Assembly: GCA_965284365.1 (NCBI GenBank)
Contig: OZ260079.1
Span: 1,674,001 to 1,738,000, forward strand
Length of the DNA: 64,000 nt
Direction: 5' to 3'
Source: Phragmitibacter sp965284365
GTDB taxonomy: Bacteria > Verrucomicrobiota > Verrucomicrobiia > Verrucomicrobiales > Verrucomicrobiaceae
Below, piece by piece: positions 9,819-17,710 of this stretch; position 1 is the first letter of the stretch; the number at the start of each line of letters is the position of its first letter. The position numbers were made by a program, and so were the translations under genes. The notes below the pieces were generated by a model that saw only the letters and a program-made list of their open reading frames with translations, did no database searches and had not been told where the DNA came from.

Positions 9819-10202
9819 CTACTTGATCTCGACTTTGGCGCCGATGGCTTCCAACTTCTTCTTGATCTCTTCGGCTTCTTCCTTGGTGACGCCTTGCTTG
9901 AGAGGCTGAGGAGCCTTTTCGACGAGAGCCTTGGCTTCGGCGAGGCCGAGGCCGGCGACAATGCCGCGGACTTCCTTAATTGCACCGATCTTATTGGAGC
10001 CACCTTCAAGAAGGATGACATCAAATTCGGTCTTCTCGACTGCTGCAGGAGCAGCGGCACCACCACCACCACCAGCGGCGGCAACGGCAACGGGAGCAGC
10101 GGCGCTAACGCCCCACTTCGTTTCGAGGGTCTTCACCAATTCAGCGACTTCCAGGACGGTAAGGCCGCTAAGTTCATCAACGATTTTATTCAGGTCTGCC
10201 AT
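9819..10202 (-). CDS. rplL: 50S ribosomal protein L7/L12
   Basis: Acidic stalk protein of the large ribosomal subunit, which recruits translation factors. It is 127 aa when started at the ATG at 10202 (MADLNKIVDELSGLTVLEVA), the family's normal N-terminus. The open frame continues ten codons upstream, but those are not conserved-looking. Order: N-terminal dimerisation helices, an Ala/Gly-rich hinge (about residues 38-55), and the C-terminal domain with EFDVILLEGGSNKIGAIKEV and GLGLAEAKALVE. It follows rplJ by about 140 bp, within the ribosomal protein operon. Confidence 0.98.
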   Translation of the reverse strand: MADLNKIVDELSGLTVLEVAELVKTLETKWGVSAAAPVAVAAAGGGGGAAAPAAVEKTEFDVILLEGGSNKIGAIKEVRGIVAGLGLAEAKALVEKAPQPLKQGVTKEEAEEIKKKLEAIGAKVEIK

Positions 10203-10345
10203 AGTATTATTTTCAGTATCTCCGTCAGACAAAGCTTTGTCGGTTTTAAGACCAGCAGCCGCTGGCCCGGCAAGGAACTGTTTGTGGTTTTCGGTTCGGG
10301 CGGGCCGGAATGGCCCGCCGTCGGATCAAAGGGTTAGGTAAAACG

Positions 10346-10858
10346 TTAAGCCTGTTCGGACTTGGCCTGGAGAATACGAGCCAGAGAGGCGGCGGGTTCG
10401 TTGAGCAAGCGAACGAGCTGGCTGGCGGGGGCTTGCAGAACACCCAGAAGTTGGGCGAGAAGCACTTCGCGGGAAGGCAGGTCGGCAAGGGTCTGAAGAC
10501 CGTCGGCGCTGAGGTATTTACCATCGAGCACGCCGGCTTTCATTTTGCCCTTTTCGAATTCGCCGGAGAAAGTCTTCATGACCTTGGCGGCGGCGCACAC
10601 GTCTTTTTCGCCGGTGACTACTGCGGACTGGCCGGTGAGGACATCACCGAGTTCCGAGGGATAGCCAGCCTGTTCAGCGGCCTTGCGGACGAGCGTGTTT
10701 TTGTAGACGTGCAATTCGGCGCCAGCCTCGCGGAGGCGTTTGCGAAGTTCGTCAAATTTGCTGACCGTGAGGCCAGCATAATCCACCACGAAGAGGAACG
10801 GGGAAGCGTTCACTTTCTCCAGAAGGTGCGAGATCAAATCAGTCTTTTCAGCTTTCAT
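10346..10858 (-). CDS. rplJ: 50S ribosomal protein L10
   Basis: Base of the ribosomal stalk, binding 23S rRNA and L7/L12 dimers; 170 aa, normal length. The N-terminal region (LFVVDYAGLTVSKFDELRKR, then YKNTLVRKA) is typical of L10, and the C-terminal helix that binds L7/L12 is present. In many bacteria L10 represses its own operon through a long structured leader upstream of rplJ. Here only 33 bp separate rplA from rplJ, so any such control must act elsewhere. An AAGGAG string in that gap is too far from the ATG to be a standard ribosome-binding site. Confidence 0.98.
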   Translation of the reverse strand: MKAEKTDLISHLLEKVNASPFLFVVDYAGLTVSKFDELRKRLREAGAELHVYKNTLVRKAAEQAGYPSELGDVLTGQSAVVTGEKDVCAAAKVMKTFSGEFEKGKMKAGVLDGKYLSADGLQTLADLPSREVLLAQLLGVLQAPASQLVRLLNEPAASLARILQAKSEQA

Positions 10859-10891
10859 GGTCTGGTCTGTCTGTAGGTTGCTCCTTCAGGG

Positions 10892-11596
10892 TTAGGCGGC
10901 GGATTTAACGTACTTGGCCACATCCAGGGGAAGGGCGGGGGACATCGTCGCGGTGAGCGTGATGTTTTCGACGAATTTGCCTTTGGCGCTGGAAGGCCGG
11001 GCGCGAACCACGGCGTCAATGAGGGCCTGGCCGTTCTGAGCGAGGGCCTCAGGGGTGAAGGCGGCTTTGCCAATGGCGGCGGAGATGTTGCCGTTCTTGT
11101 CCAACTTGAAGTCGGCACGACCTGCTTTGACTGCTTTCACAGCTTCAGCGGGGTTTTCGGTCACGGTGCCGGTCTTGGGGTTAGGCATCAAACCACGGGG
11201 ACCAAGTTGTTTACCGAGCTTACGAACTTCAGCCATGGCGGCCGGAGTGGCGATGGCGACATCGAAGCCGGTGAAGCCTTCCTTCACGCGAGCAATGAGG
11301 TCTTCATATCCGACGATTTCTGCACCGGCTGCCTTGGCGCCTTCAGCGGCGTCACCCGTGGCGAATACGGCGACCTTGACGGACTTACCGGAACCATTGG
11401 GGAGAGGGCAGGTACCACGAACCATCTGGTCTGACTTCCGGGGATCGACTCCCAGGCGGAAAGACAGAGTGAGGGTCTGGTCGAACTTGGTCGAGGGCAG
11501 GGTCTTGACGAGTGCGGCGGCTTCTTCAAGGCTGAAGAGTTTGCCAGCGGGCACCATTTCGGCGGCTTTTTTGTAGCGTTTGCTGCGGTGTTTCAT
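10892..11596 (-). CDS. rplA: 50S ribosomal protein L1
   Basis: L1 binds 23S rRNA at the L1 stalk and in many bacteria also represses the L11 operon. The product is 234 aa, standard length. Typical segments include FDQTLTLSFRLGVDPRKSDQ, VRGTCPLPNGSGK, and LGPRGLMPNPKTGTVT. The gene lies 89 bp after rplK and 33 bp before rplJ, the conserved order. No Shine-Dalgarno sequence precedes the ATG (leader CACTGCCCTAAAAC). Confidence 0.98.
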   Translation of the reverse strand: MKHRSKRYKKAAEMVPAGKLFSLEEAAALVKTLPSTKFDQTLTLSFRLGVDPRKSDQMVRGTCPLPNGSGKSVKVAVFATGDAAEGAKAAGAEIVGYEDLIARVKEGFTGFDVAIATPAAMAEVRKLGKQLGPRGLMPNPKTGTVTENPAEAVKAVKAGRADFKLDKNGNISAAIGKAAFTPEALAQNGQALIDAVVRARPSSAKGKFVENITLTATMSPALPLDVAKYVKSAA

Positions 11597-11685
11597 GTTT
11601 TAGGGCAGTGCGAGCGAGCGCGTGAACTTGTTGGGTCTGCTACTCTCCTGCGATTTTGGTTTGTTTGAAGAACGGTAACGAAAAC

Positions 11686-12111
11686 TTACTCTGCGATCTC
11701 GATGCCCATCTGGCGGGCGGTGCCTGCGATGATGCGGGAGGCGCGGTCGAGATCGGTAGTGTTGAGGTCGGCGAGCTTCAGCTTGGCGACTTCCTTGAGT
11801 TGTGCCTTGGTTAGCTTGGCGACTTTCTTCTTGTTAGGTTCGCCGGAGCCGGAAGCCAGGTTAGCGGCTTTCTTCAGAAGGATCGATGCGGGAGGCTGCT
11901 TCGTGATGAAGGTGAAGCTCTTGTCCTTGTACACCGTGATGATGGTGGGAAGGATGTCACCGGCGACCTTTTGAGTGGCGGCGTTGAACTCCTTACAGAA
12001 GGCCATGATGTTCACACCAGCCTGACCGAGGGCGGGACCGATCGGAGGAGCTGGATTGGCGGCGCCTGCTTTGATCTGAAGTTTGATGAGTTTGACAATT
12101 TCTTTGGCCAT
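11686..12111 (-). CDS. rplK: 50S ribosomal protein L11
   Basis: L11 forms part of the GTPase-associated centre of the large subunit; 141 aa, normal length. The N-terminus IKLQIKAGAANPAPPIGPAL and the C-terminal region with ASRIIAGTARQMGIEI are diagnostic. It is one of the few genes here with a recognisable ribosome-binding site: GGAG lies nine bases before the ATG. The 104-bp leader after nusG is where L1-mediated repression acts in other bacteria, but I could not identify the L1-binding fold. Confidence 0.98.
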   Translation of the reverse strand: MAKEIVKLIKLQIKAGAANPAPPIGPALGQAGVNIMAFCKEFNAATQKVAGDILPTIITVYKDKSFTFITKQPPASILLKKAANLASGSGEPNKKKVAKLTKAQLKEVAKLKLADLNTTDLDRASRIIAGTARQMGIEIAE

Positions 12112-12215
12112 CGCGATTTCTCCGTAGTGTTAGCTAAAAGTGCTCTGTGTGGTTGTCGAGTTGAGAGGCGCGCCAGTAGAAGCCAAGCGCATTGCCAGAA
12201 AATAAAGAAAAGGAA

Positions 12216-12785
12216 TCAGGGTTTTTCGACCTGCCAGTATTCGAGGTCCACCGGAGTGGAGCGGCCGAAAATATTGACTGAGACGCGCAGGAGGCCCTTC
12301 TCTGGATCAATTTCTTCAATGATACCGGTCTGGCTTTCGAAGGGACCGTCCGCCACGCGGACCGTGTCACCAACTGAGAAAGCCAATTTTGGACGGACAC
12401 CTTCCTCACGCTCACGAACCTGAGCGAGGAGAGTTTCCACTTCTTTCGGACGAAGAGGAATTGGATGATCCTTGGTGCCAGCGAAATTAAGGAAGCCGTC
12501 GGTTTCTTTGACGAAGTGCCACGTTTGGACCACGGGCTTGTTATTTTCGTCCAGCAGCCACATGTTGGCGAGGATGTAGCCAGGGAACACCTTGCGGGTG
12601 GATTCGCTGCGTTTGCCTTTTTTTACTTCGGCAACGCGCTCGGTGGGGACGATGACTTCGTAGATGTAGTCGCTCATTTCCTCCGACTCGATGCGGCGCT
12701 CCATGTTTTCACGGACGCGCTGCTCAAGCCCGGCGCGGACGTGAATGACATACCACTGATCGCGAGGAAGGGGAATAGCTGGCAT
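12216..12785 (-). CDS. nusG: Transcription termination/antitermination factor NusG
   Basis: NusG binds the RNA polymerase clamp and modulates elongation, pausing and Rho termination. The 189-aa protein has the N-terminal NGN domain (WYVIHVRAGLEQRVRENMER, then VFPGYILANM) and a C-terminal KOW domain with FSVGDTVRVADGPFESQTG around residues 134-152. Length is typical. It lies 32 bp after secE and before rplK, the classical secE-nusG-rplKA order. The bases just before the ATG are pyrimidine-rich (CTTTCCCCTTTTC), with no Shine-Dalgarno site. Confidence 0.98.
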   Translation of the reverse strand: MPAIPLPRDQWYVIHVRAGLEQRVRENMERRIESEEMSDYIYEVIVPTERVAEVKKGKRSESTRKVFPGYILANMWLLDENNKPVVQTWHFVKETDGFLNFAGTKDHPIPLRPKEVETLLAQVREREEGVRPKLAFSVGDTVRVADGPFESQTGIIEEIDPEKGLLRVSVNIFGRSTPVDLEYWQVEKP

Positions 12786-12817
12786 GAAAAGGGGAAAGAG
12801 AGAAGGGCTGCTAAGAA

Positions 12818-13030
12818 TTACAGGCCCGTGAAAGCTTTGAAGAACATGCGCATCACAAAGTCAAAAGACCCGGTGAAGGCCGCCAGGATGAGCATGGCGA
12901 TAAAAACGACAGTGGTTGCGTCCGTGAGTTCCTTGTAACGGGCGAAACCTTTTTCCTTGGGGTCCCAAGGCCAGGTGGCCTTTTTCATTTCGGACCAGAC
13001 TTCAGCAAAATAGCGAGTGAGTCGTTTCAT
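12818..13030 (-). CDS. secE: Preprotein translocase subunit SecE
   Basis: Small SecYEG subunit of 70 aa with one membrane-spanning segment (about residues 40-62, TTVVFIAMLILAAFTGSFDF). The preceding amphipathic stretch contains EVWSEMKKATWPWDPKE, matching the conserved SecE core. This is the short single-span form found in most bacteria outside the gammaproteobacteria. It lies 40 bp after tRNA-Trp and 32 bp before nusG and is probably on the same transcript. Confidence 0.95.
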   Translation of the reverse strand: MKRLTRYFAEVWSEMKKATWPWDPKEKGFARYKELTDATTVVFIAMLILAAFTGSFDFVMRMFFKAFTGL

Positions 13031-13070
13031 AGTACGTCAAGCAGCGAGCGGGAGACAACGCAAGAAATGG

Positions 13071-13143
13071 CACGCCAGGTAGGACTTGAACCCACAACCA
13101 ATGGTTTTGGAGACCACTACTCTACCAATTGAGCTACTGGCGT
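13071..13143 (-). tRNA. tRNA-Trp (anticodon CCA)
   Basis: Full cloverleaf on the minus strand. The acceptor stem ACGCCAG pairs with CTGGCGT and the discriminator is G. The anticodon stem GTGGT/ACCAT encloses the loop CTCCAAA, giving anticodon CCA. The T-loop is TTCAAGT. The CCA tail is not encoded (the next bases are CCAT after G, and the register does not fit a full tail). It sits between tuf and secE, a placement shared by many bacteria. Confidence 0.95.
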
Positions 13144-13225
13144 ATAAACTTGACGGACTGGCTCTTATACTCGGGGAATCGTTAAATTTTGCAAGTTAGG
13201 AATCTTTTGTATCCGGGACAGCTTC

Positions 13226-13254
13226 GCCGCGGGGTTACCTGGTAACCCCGCGGC
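13226..13254 (-). terminator. Strong hairpin 3' of tuf
   Basis: Perfect 14-bp inverted repeat (GCCGCGGGGTTACC and its complement) around one central base, 33 nt after the tuf stop. In RNA the centre would open to a small loop, leaving about 12 very stable pairs. There is no U-run after it on the minus strand, so it may be an mRNA 3'-end stabiliser or processing signal that lets some transcripts continue into tRNA-Trp and secE. Confidence 0.6.
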
Positions 13255-13287
13255 GTCGCAAAACCCAAAACGCTAGAGACTTCCAAC

Positions 13288-14472
13288 TCAGTCGAGGATG
13301 TCACCCACACGACCAGCACCGACGGTGCGGCCACCTTCGCGGATAGCGAAGCGCATGGTTTTTTCCATGGCGATAGGAGTGATCAACTCAACTTCGACGG
13401 AGACGTTGTCTCCAGGCATCACCATTTCCACGCCTTCAGGAAGAGCGATGGTGCCGGTGACGTCCGTGGTGCGGAAATAGAACTGAGGACGGTAGTTGCT
13501 GAAGAAAGGCGTGTGACGGCCACCTTCGTCCTTGGACAGAACATAAACTTCTGCCTTGAACTTACGGTGAGGCTTCACGGAGCCGGGCTTGGCGATGACC
13601 TGGCCGCGCTCGACATCGGTCTTCTTCACGCCGCGGAGCAGGAGGCCCACGTTGTCACCCGCACGACCTTCGTCGAGGAGCTTACGGAACATTTCGATGT
13701 CGGTGACGGTGGTCTTGACCGTTGGGCGGATGCCGACGATTTCAACTTCACCCATCTTCTTGATGATACCACGTTCGACACGGCCGGTGCAGACGGTACC
13801 ACGACCTTCAATCGCGAACACGTCTTCAACTGGCATCAGGAAGTCCTGATCGATCGGACGCTCTGGGAGAGGTATGTAGGCATCCACTGCGTCCATGAGC
13901 TTGTAGATGTTGGCCTTCTGCTCGGGATCACCTTCGAGAGCCTTAAGAGCGGAACCCTTAACGATGGGGATGTCGTCGCCGGGGAAGTTGTATTTGCTGA
14001 GGAGGTCGCGAACTTCCATTTCGACGAGGTCGAGGAGTTCTGCGTCGTCCACCATGTCCACCTTGTTCATGAAAACAACGATGGCAGGAACGCCGACCTG
14101 ACGGGCGAGCAGGATATGCTCACGGGTCTGGGGCATCGGGCCGTCAGCGGAGGAAACAACGAGAATACCACCGTCCATCTGGGCGGCACCGGTGATCATG
14201 TTCTTCACATAGTCAGCGTGTCCTGGGCAGTCGACGTGAGCATAGTGACGCTTGTCGGTTTCGTATTCGACGTGTGCGGTGTTGATAGTGATACCGCGCT
14301 CTTTTTCTTCGGGGGCCGCATCGATTTCGTCGTACTTCTTCGCCTGTGCGAAGCCTTTTTCGGACAAGGTCGTCGTGATGGCGGCGGTCAGCGTGGTTTT
14401 GCCGTGGTCAACGTGGCCAATCGTGCCGATATTGACGTGGGGCTTGTTCCGTTGGAAAGCTTCTTTAGCCAT
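13288..14472 (-). CDS. tuf: Elongation factor Tu
   Basis: GTPase that delivers aminoacyl-tRNA to the ribosome; 394 aa, normal length. G1 motif GHVDHGKTT is near residue 19, the switch I region has ERGITINTAHVEYE, G3 is DCPGHADY, and G4 is NKVD near residue 136 (often NKCD). Domains 2 and 3 are complete, ending in GGRTVGAGRVGDILD. It follows tRNA-Thr and precedes tRNA-Trp-secE-nusG, the conserved bacterial arrangement. The leader before the ATG is C/A-rich (CAACCACAGACATC) with no Shine-Dalgarno site. Confidence 0.99.
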   Translation of the reverse strand: MAKEAFQRNKPHVNIGTIGHVDHGKTTLTAAITTTLSEKGFAQAKKYDEIDAAPEEKERGITINTAHVEYETDKRHYAHVDCPGHADYVKNMITGAAQMDGGILVVSSADGPMPQTREHILLARQVGVPAIVVFMNKVDMVDDAELLDLVEMEVRDLLSKYNFPGDDIPIVKGSALKALEGDPEQKANIYKLMDAVDAYIPLPERPIDQDFLMPVEDVFAIEGRGTVCTGRVERGIIKKMGEVEIVGIRPTVKTTVTDIEMFRKLLDEGRAGDNVGLLLRGVKKTDVERGQVIAKPGSVKPHRKFKAEVYVLSKDEGGRHTPFFSNYRPQFYFRTTDVTGTIALPEGVEMVMPGDNVSVEVELITPIAMEKTMRFAIREGGRTVGAGRVGDILD

Positions 14473-14547
14473 GATGTCTGTGGTTGGTTATTGCGCGTTT
14501 GGGTTTGGGTCGGATCGAGTCATAATTTAAACATTTCCAAGGGCTTA

Positions 14548-14622
14548 TGGAGCTCGTGGCGGGGATTGAACCCGCGACCTCGTCCTTACCAAGGACGTGC
14601 TCTACCACTGAGCTACACGAGC
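14548..14622 (-). tRNA. tRNA-Thr (anticodon GGT)
   Basis: Minus-strand cloverleaf with acceptor stem GCTCGTG/CACGAGC and discriminator T. The anticodon stem CGTCC/GGACG encloses the loop TTGGTAA, so the anticodon is GGT. The T-loop is TTCAATC and a CCA tail is encoded. It lies about 75 bp upstream of tuf and is probably processed from the tuf transcript, as in the tRNA-Thr-tufB arrangement of E. coli. Confidence 0.96.
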
Positions 14623-14737
14623 GCACCACTGGCCGTGGAAACGCTTAAATCTTCCCCTCAGGTGAGGCCGGTGAGCATGTGTTGCGTTTGGACGCAAAGA
14701 CGGTGCTCCCCTGCTTTCCCGCGAAAAAGAGGGTCGC

Positions 14738-14765
14738 AAGGTAATGGGCTAGTGCGCCCTGTCAA
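14738..14765 (-). promoter_or_regulatory. Probable sigma-70 promoter of the tRNA-Thr-tuf operon
   Basis: On the minus strand a perfect -35 box TTGACA (14760-14765) is followed after 16 bp by TACCTT (14738-14743) as a weak -10 box and then GC-rich sequence. Runs of A and T directly upstream resemble an UP element. This combination is typical of stable-RNA and translation-gene promoters. The predicted transcript would carry a leader of roughly 110 nt before tRNA-Thr. Confidence 0.5.
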
Positions 14766-14890
14766 AAAAATTTCAAAAAAACTTTGTTTTGTTTTCTGTT
14801 AATTCTTTTGGCGGTGGGTTGTTGTGGTGGGCGGGAGATTTTTGGTGGGTCCCACCGTTCGACGGCTGGAGCGGTATAGCCAAAGGCATT

Positions 14891-14926
14891 TTCACCACGA
14901 AGACGCGAAGACGCGAAGGCGCGAAG
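14891..14926 (+). repeat. Dispersed repeat, copy 1 (CGAAGAC type)
   Basis: TTCACCACGAAGACGCGAAG followed by two more imperfect CGAAG(A/G)CGCGAAG units. It is the longest of three related copies in the window (others near 20396 and 23418). All lie between genes. Within this copy the nine-base unit ACGCGAAGG/A is repeated in tandem. Confidence 0.7.
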
Positions 14927-14986
14927 ATTGTGAAGTGTTCTTAAGAAGGCCGGATACCCTTGAAGCGAGTGAAGGAAAAGGGCGTT

Positions 14987-15820
14987 CTAGCCTGGCAGCG
15001 ACTGGAGAGCTTCGAGGGCGGAGGAAGGGCGGTCGTCCTTGAGACGGGAGGTGAGGCGGAGAACCCAGTCTACCAAAGCGGGAGGGAGGTCGGGGCGGAG
15101 TTCGGCGAGGGGTCCGACGTCGTGGCGCATGTGGGCCATCATGACCTGCGGGCCCGTTTTTCCGGCGAAGGGATAATTTCCCGTCAGGGCGTGGAAGAAG
15201 ACGCAGCCGGTGGAATAGAGATCGGTCCGGGCGTCCAAGGGGGTTCGCTCAAACTGCTCCGGAGACATAAAGTGGATCGAGCCCATGACGCCGCCTGAGG
15301 CGTCCATGGTCTGGACAGCAGGTTTGGTGGTGTATTTCGCTAAACCGAAGTCGAGGATCTTAAATTGAGGTTCACCGGTAGGCAGCCACTGCAACATGAT
15401 GTTGGAGGGCTTCATGTCGCGATGGAGAATGCTCCGTGCGTGGGCGGCAGAGAGACCGCTCAGGACATCCCGAGCCAGAATGAGAAATTCACGCTCCGGG
15501 AGCGGTGCGGTCTCGATGACGTCCTCTAGAGACTGGCCATCCAGGTATTCCATGACGACAAAGGGACCATCCTCGTCCTGGCCTACGTCGTAAAGGGTGA
15601 CGATATTCGGATGCTGAATGGAAGAGAGTGTCGCTGCCTCCCGAAGCAAGGTCTCCCGGGTGGCGGTGCCCGAGGTGATGTTGCCTTTGGTGGGCTTCGC
15701 GGCAATGTGAAGCTTCTTGATAGCGACCGGTCGGCCCAGGAAAGTATCTTCAGCTTTATAGACCGCGCCCGCGCCGCCCTGGCCGATTTTTCCCTCAATG
15801 GTGTAACGGGAGGCGCTCAT
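14987..15820 (-). CDS. Serine/threonine protein kinase (PknB-like, kinase domain only)
   Basis: Hanks-type kinase of 277 aa. Visible motifs: glycine loop GQGGAGAVYKA (residues 13-23), VAIKK with Lys35 for ATP, catalytic HRDMKPSN with Asp135, DFG at 157-159, and a SPEQ segment equivalent to APE. The protein is essentially the bare catalytic domain. There is no transmembrane span, PASTA repeats or other sensor region, so it is probably cytosolic or works with a separate partner. It is monocistronic by position. An FHA protein that could read phosphothreonine lies at 42.8 kb, but no link can be shown. Confidence 0.9.
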   Translation of the reverse strand: MSASRYTIEGKIGQGGAGAVYKAEDTFLGRPVAIKKLHIAAKPTKGNITSGTATRETLLREAATLSSIQHPNIVTLYDVGQDEDGPFVVMEYLDGQSLEDVIETAPLPEREFLILARDVLSGLSAAHARSILHRDMKPSNIMLQWLPTGEPQFKILDFGLAKYTTKPAVQTMDASGGVMGSIHFMSPEQFERTPLDARTDLYSTGCVFFHALTGNYPFAGKTGPQVMMAHMRHDVGPLAELRPDLPPALVDWVLRLTSRLKDDRPSSALEALQSLPG

Positions 15821-15991
15821 GCTGAATATTAAAAGAGGCTTGGCACTAATCCGTTTTAGACTGATATGCGTTTTAGGGTCAAGGTGGACGCACGAAAAAA
15901 CTGTAGTGCGGCGAAAACGGTTGTCAGGATTCGAAACGGAGAAGTCATGGCGGGGCTTGCGAAGACTGTCTGAATGGCGAAGGTAGGCCTA

Positions 15992-16666
15992 ATGGCTGAA
16001 CACCCTGCTTTGTCTGCCCGAGAAGTCCACCGCCGGTATCACCTGGCCGGGCATGAAGTGCATGTGCTCCGTGGGATAACTTTGGATGTACAGCAGGGAG
16101 AGAGAGTCTTCCTCTGCGGTGCTTCAGGGGCCGGAAAGACGACACTCCTCTACACGCTGGGCGGTTTGGAGAAGCCGACCTCGGGGGACGTTCTGCTAGG
16201 TGGAAACCCTCTGTATGCGGCGCGTCCAAGCGCAAGAGCGCGCATGCGGAATCGGGATTTGGGATTTGTTTTCCAGAATTATCACCTGCTGCCGGAACTG
16301 ACGGCGCTCGAGAATGTATGCCTGCCGGCCATGATTGGCTCGCGACAGGCACAGGACCGGGGCAAAGATTTGCTGGGCCGCGTGGGCCTGTCGGAACGGT
16401 TGCATCACCTGCCCACTGAGCTGTCCGGTGGGGAGCAGCAGCGGGTGGCGCTGGCACGTTCCCTCATCAATGATCCGGGAATCATCCTGGCGGACGAGCC
16501 GACCGGGAATCTGGATTTCTCCACGGGCAAAGAGATCATGGATCTGCTTTTCGAGGTGGTCGGTGAACATCGGAAGACGCTCGTGATTGTGACTCACGAC
16601 GTAAATCTGGCCTCGCGCGGTGACCGGAAACTCATGATTCGTGAAGGGCGGGTGGAGCCTGCCTAA
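15992..16666 (+). CDS. ABC transporter ATP-binding protein, LolD/MacB type
   Basis: Soluble ATPase of 224 aa. Walker A is GASGAGKT, the Q-loop is FVFQNYHLLPELT, the signature is LSGGEQQRVALARS, Walker B is IILADEPTGNLD, and the H-loop is VIVTHD. The FQxxxLLPELT and DEPTGNLD variants place it in the LolD/FtsE/MacB group that works with FtsX-like permeases, for example in lipoprotein release. No permease gene is next to it; the next gene is an aminotransferase. The start at 15992 is preceded by AAGGTAGG; an in-frame ATG at 15974 is the alternative. Confidence 0.85.
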   Translation: MAEHPALSAREVHRRYHLAGHEVHVLRGITLDVQQGERVFLCGASGAGKTTLLYTLGGLEKPTSGDVLLGGNPLYAARPSARARMRNRDLGFVFQNYHLLPELTALENVCLPAMIGSRQAQDRGKDLLGRVGLSERLHHLPTELSGGEQQRVALARSLINDPGIILADEPTGNLDFSTGKEIMDLLFEVVGEHRKTLVIVTHDVNLASRGDRKLMIREGRVEPA

Positions 16667-16714
16667 GAGCTTGCAATGGCGCTGGGGAAGGGCATTCTAG
16701 CAACCCCCACAGCC

Positions 16715-17614
16715 ATGGCCGCCTCATCAAATCCACTCCAAATCTTTCTCGATGGCAAAATCGTTCCGGAATCGGAGGCGAAAATCAGCGTCTTCGATCA
16801 CGGCCTACTTTATGGAGATGGCGTCTTTGAAGGCATTCGTTTTTACAATGGCCGAGTCTTTCGTCTGACGGAGCATCTCAACCGGCTTTACGAATCCTCC
16901 AAGTCCATCTGCCTCAATGTGCCGATGGATTTTGCTGCTCTCGAGAAAGCGACATTGGACACGATTGCGGCAAACAACCTGCGTGATGGTTACATCCGTT
17001 TGTTGGTGACACGCGGTGTCGGTCCCTTGGGATTAAATCCGTATCAATGCCCGAAGGCGAGCGTGGTGATTATCGCCTCCAGTATTTCACTTTATCCACC
17101 CGAGAAGTACGACGTGGGCCTGACGATGGTGACGTGCGCCACGCGCCGGCCCGGACCCGCGGCATTGAGTCCGCAGGTGAAGTCCCTCAATTACCTGAAC
17201 AACATCATGGCCAAGATCGAAGCGATTCAGGGCGGTGGTGAAGAAGGGGTGATGCTGAACGAGCAGGGTTATGTGGCGGAGTGCACGGGCGACAATCTCT
17301 TCCTCGTGAAACGCGGTGAGGTTTTCACCCCGCCGATCTCCGCCGGTGGCCTGGATGGCATCACGCGTCGGGCCGCCATGGAGCTGTTGAAGGAGATGAA
17401 CGTTTCCTGCACGGAAGTGAACATGACGCGCCATGACATTTTCACGGCGGACGAGTGCTTCCTGACGGGCACGGCGGCTGAGGTAATCGCAGCGGTGGCG
17501 CTGGACAAACGGCTGATCGGCGACGGGAAGCCCGGACCGCTGACGCAGGAGCTGGTCAAAAAGTTTAAGAAGATGGTTAATTCGCAAGGCACCCCTGTGC
17601 CGTATCCAGTATAG
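16715..17614 (+). CDS. ilvE: Branched-chain-amino-acid aminotransferase (class IV PLP)
   Basis: PLP-dependent fold-type IV aminotransferase, 299 aa from the ATG at 16715. The N-terminus (LQIFLDGKIVPESEAKISVF) followed by DHGLLYGDGVFEGIR is diagnostic. The PLP lysine is in SLNYLNNIMAKIEA, followed by EGVMLNEQGYVAECTGDNLF. It most likely interconverts valine, leucine and isoleucine with their keto acids, though D-amino acid or aminodeoxychorismate lyase relatives look alike. The ATG at 16676 is possible but adds 13 non-conserved residues. It lies 48 bp after the ABC ATPase gene. Confidence 0.88.
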   Translation: MAASSNPLQIFLDGKIVPESEAKISVFDHGLLYGDGVFEGIRFYNGRVFRLTEHLNRLYESSKSICLNVPMDFAALEKATLDTIAANNLRDGYIRLLVTRGVGPLGLNPYQCPKASVVIIASSISLYPPEKYDVGLTMVTCATRRPGPAALSPQVKSLNYLNNIMAKIEAIQGGGEEGVMLNEQGYVAECTGDNLFLVKRGEVFTPPISAGGLDGITRRAAMELLKEMNVSCTEVNMTRHDIFTADECFLTGTAAEVIAAVALDKRLIGDGKPGPLTQELVKKFKKMVNSQGTPVPYPV

Positions 17615-17710
17615 TAAATCTGCCCGACGTTCGTTTTTATTGGGACGCGCGCCGACTGGTTTGCGTGGATACTCAGCCCTTTTAGATTTTTCCCCTGCTA
17701 CGCTCTGACC

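Larger units (their letters stand above)
14623..14986. other. Intergenic region between tRNA-Thr and the protein kinase gene
   Basis: No gene is supported in these 364 bp. The half next to tRNA-Thr carries an A/T-rich block and a promoter-like element driving the tuf operon. The other half contains a dispersed CGAAGAC-type repeat (14891-14926). No open frame resembles a known protein. Confidence 0.6.

Noticed and set aside
14891..14926. Tandem CGAAG units considered as a CRISPR fragment
   Set aside because: Units are about nine bases, directly adjacent without spacers, and no cas gene is present.
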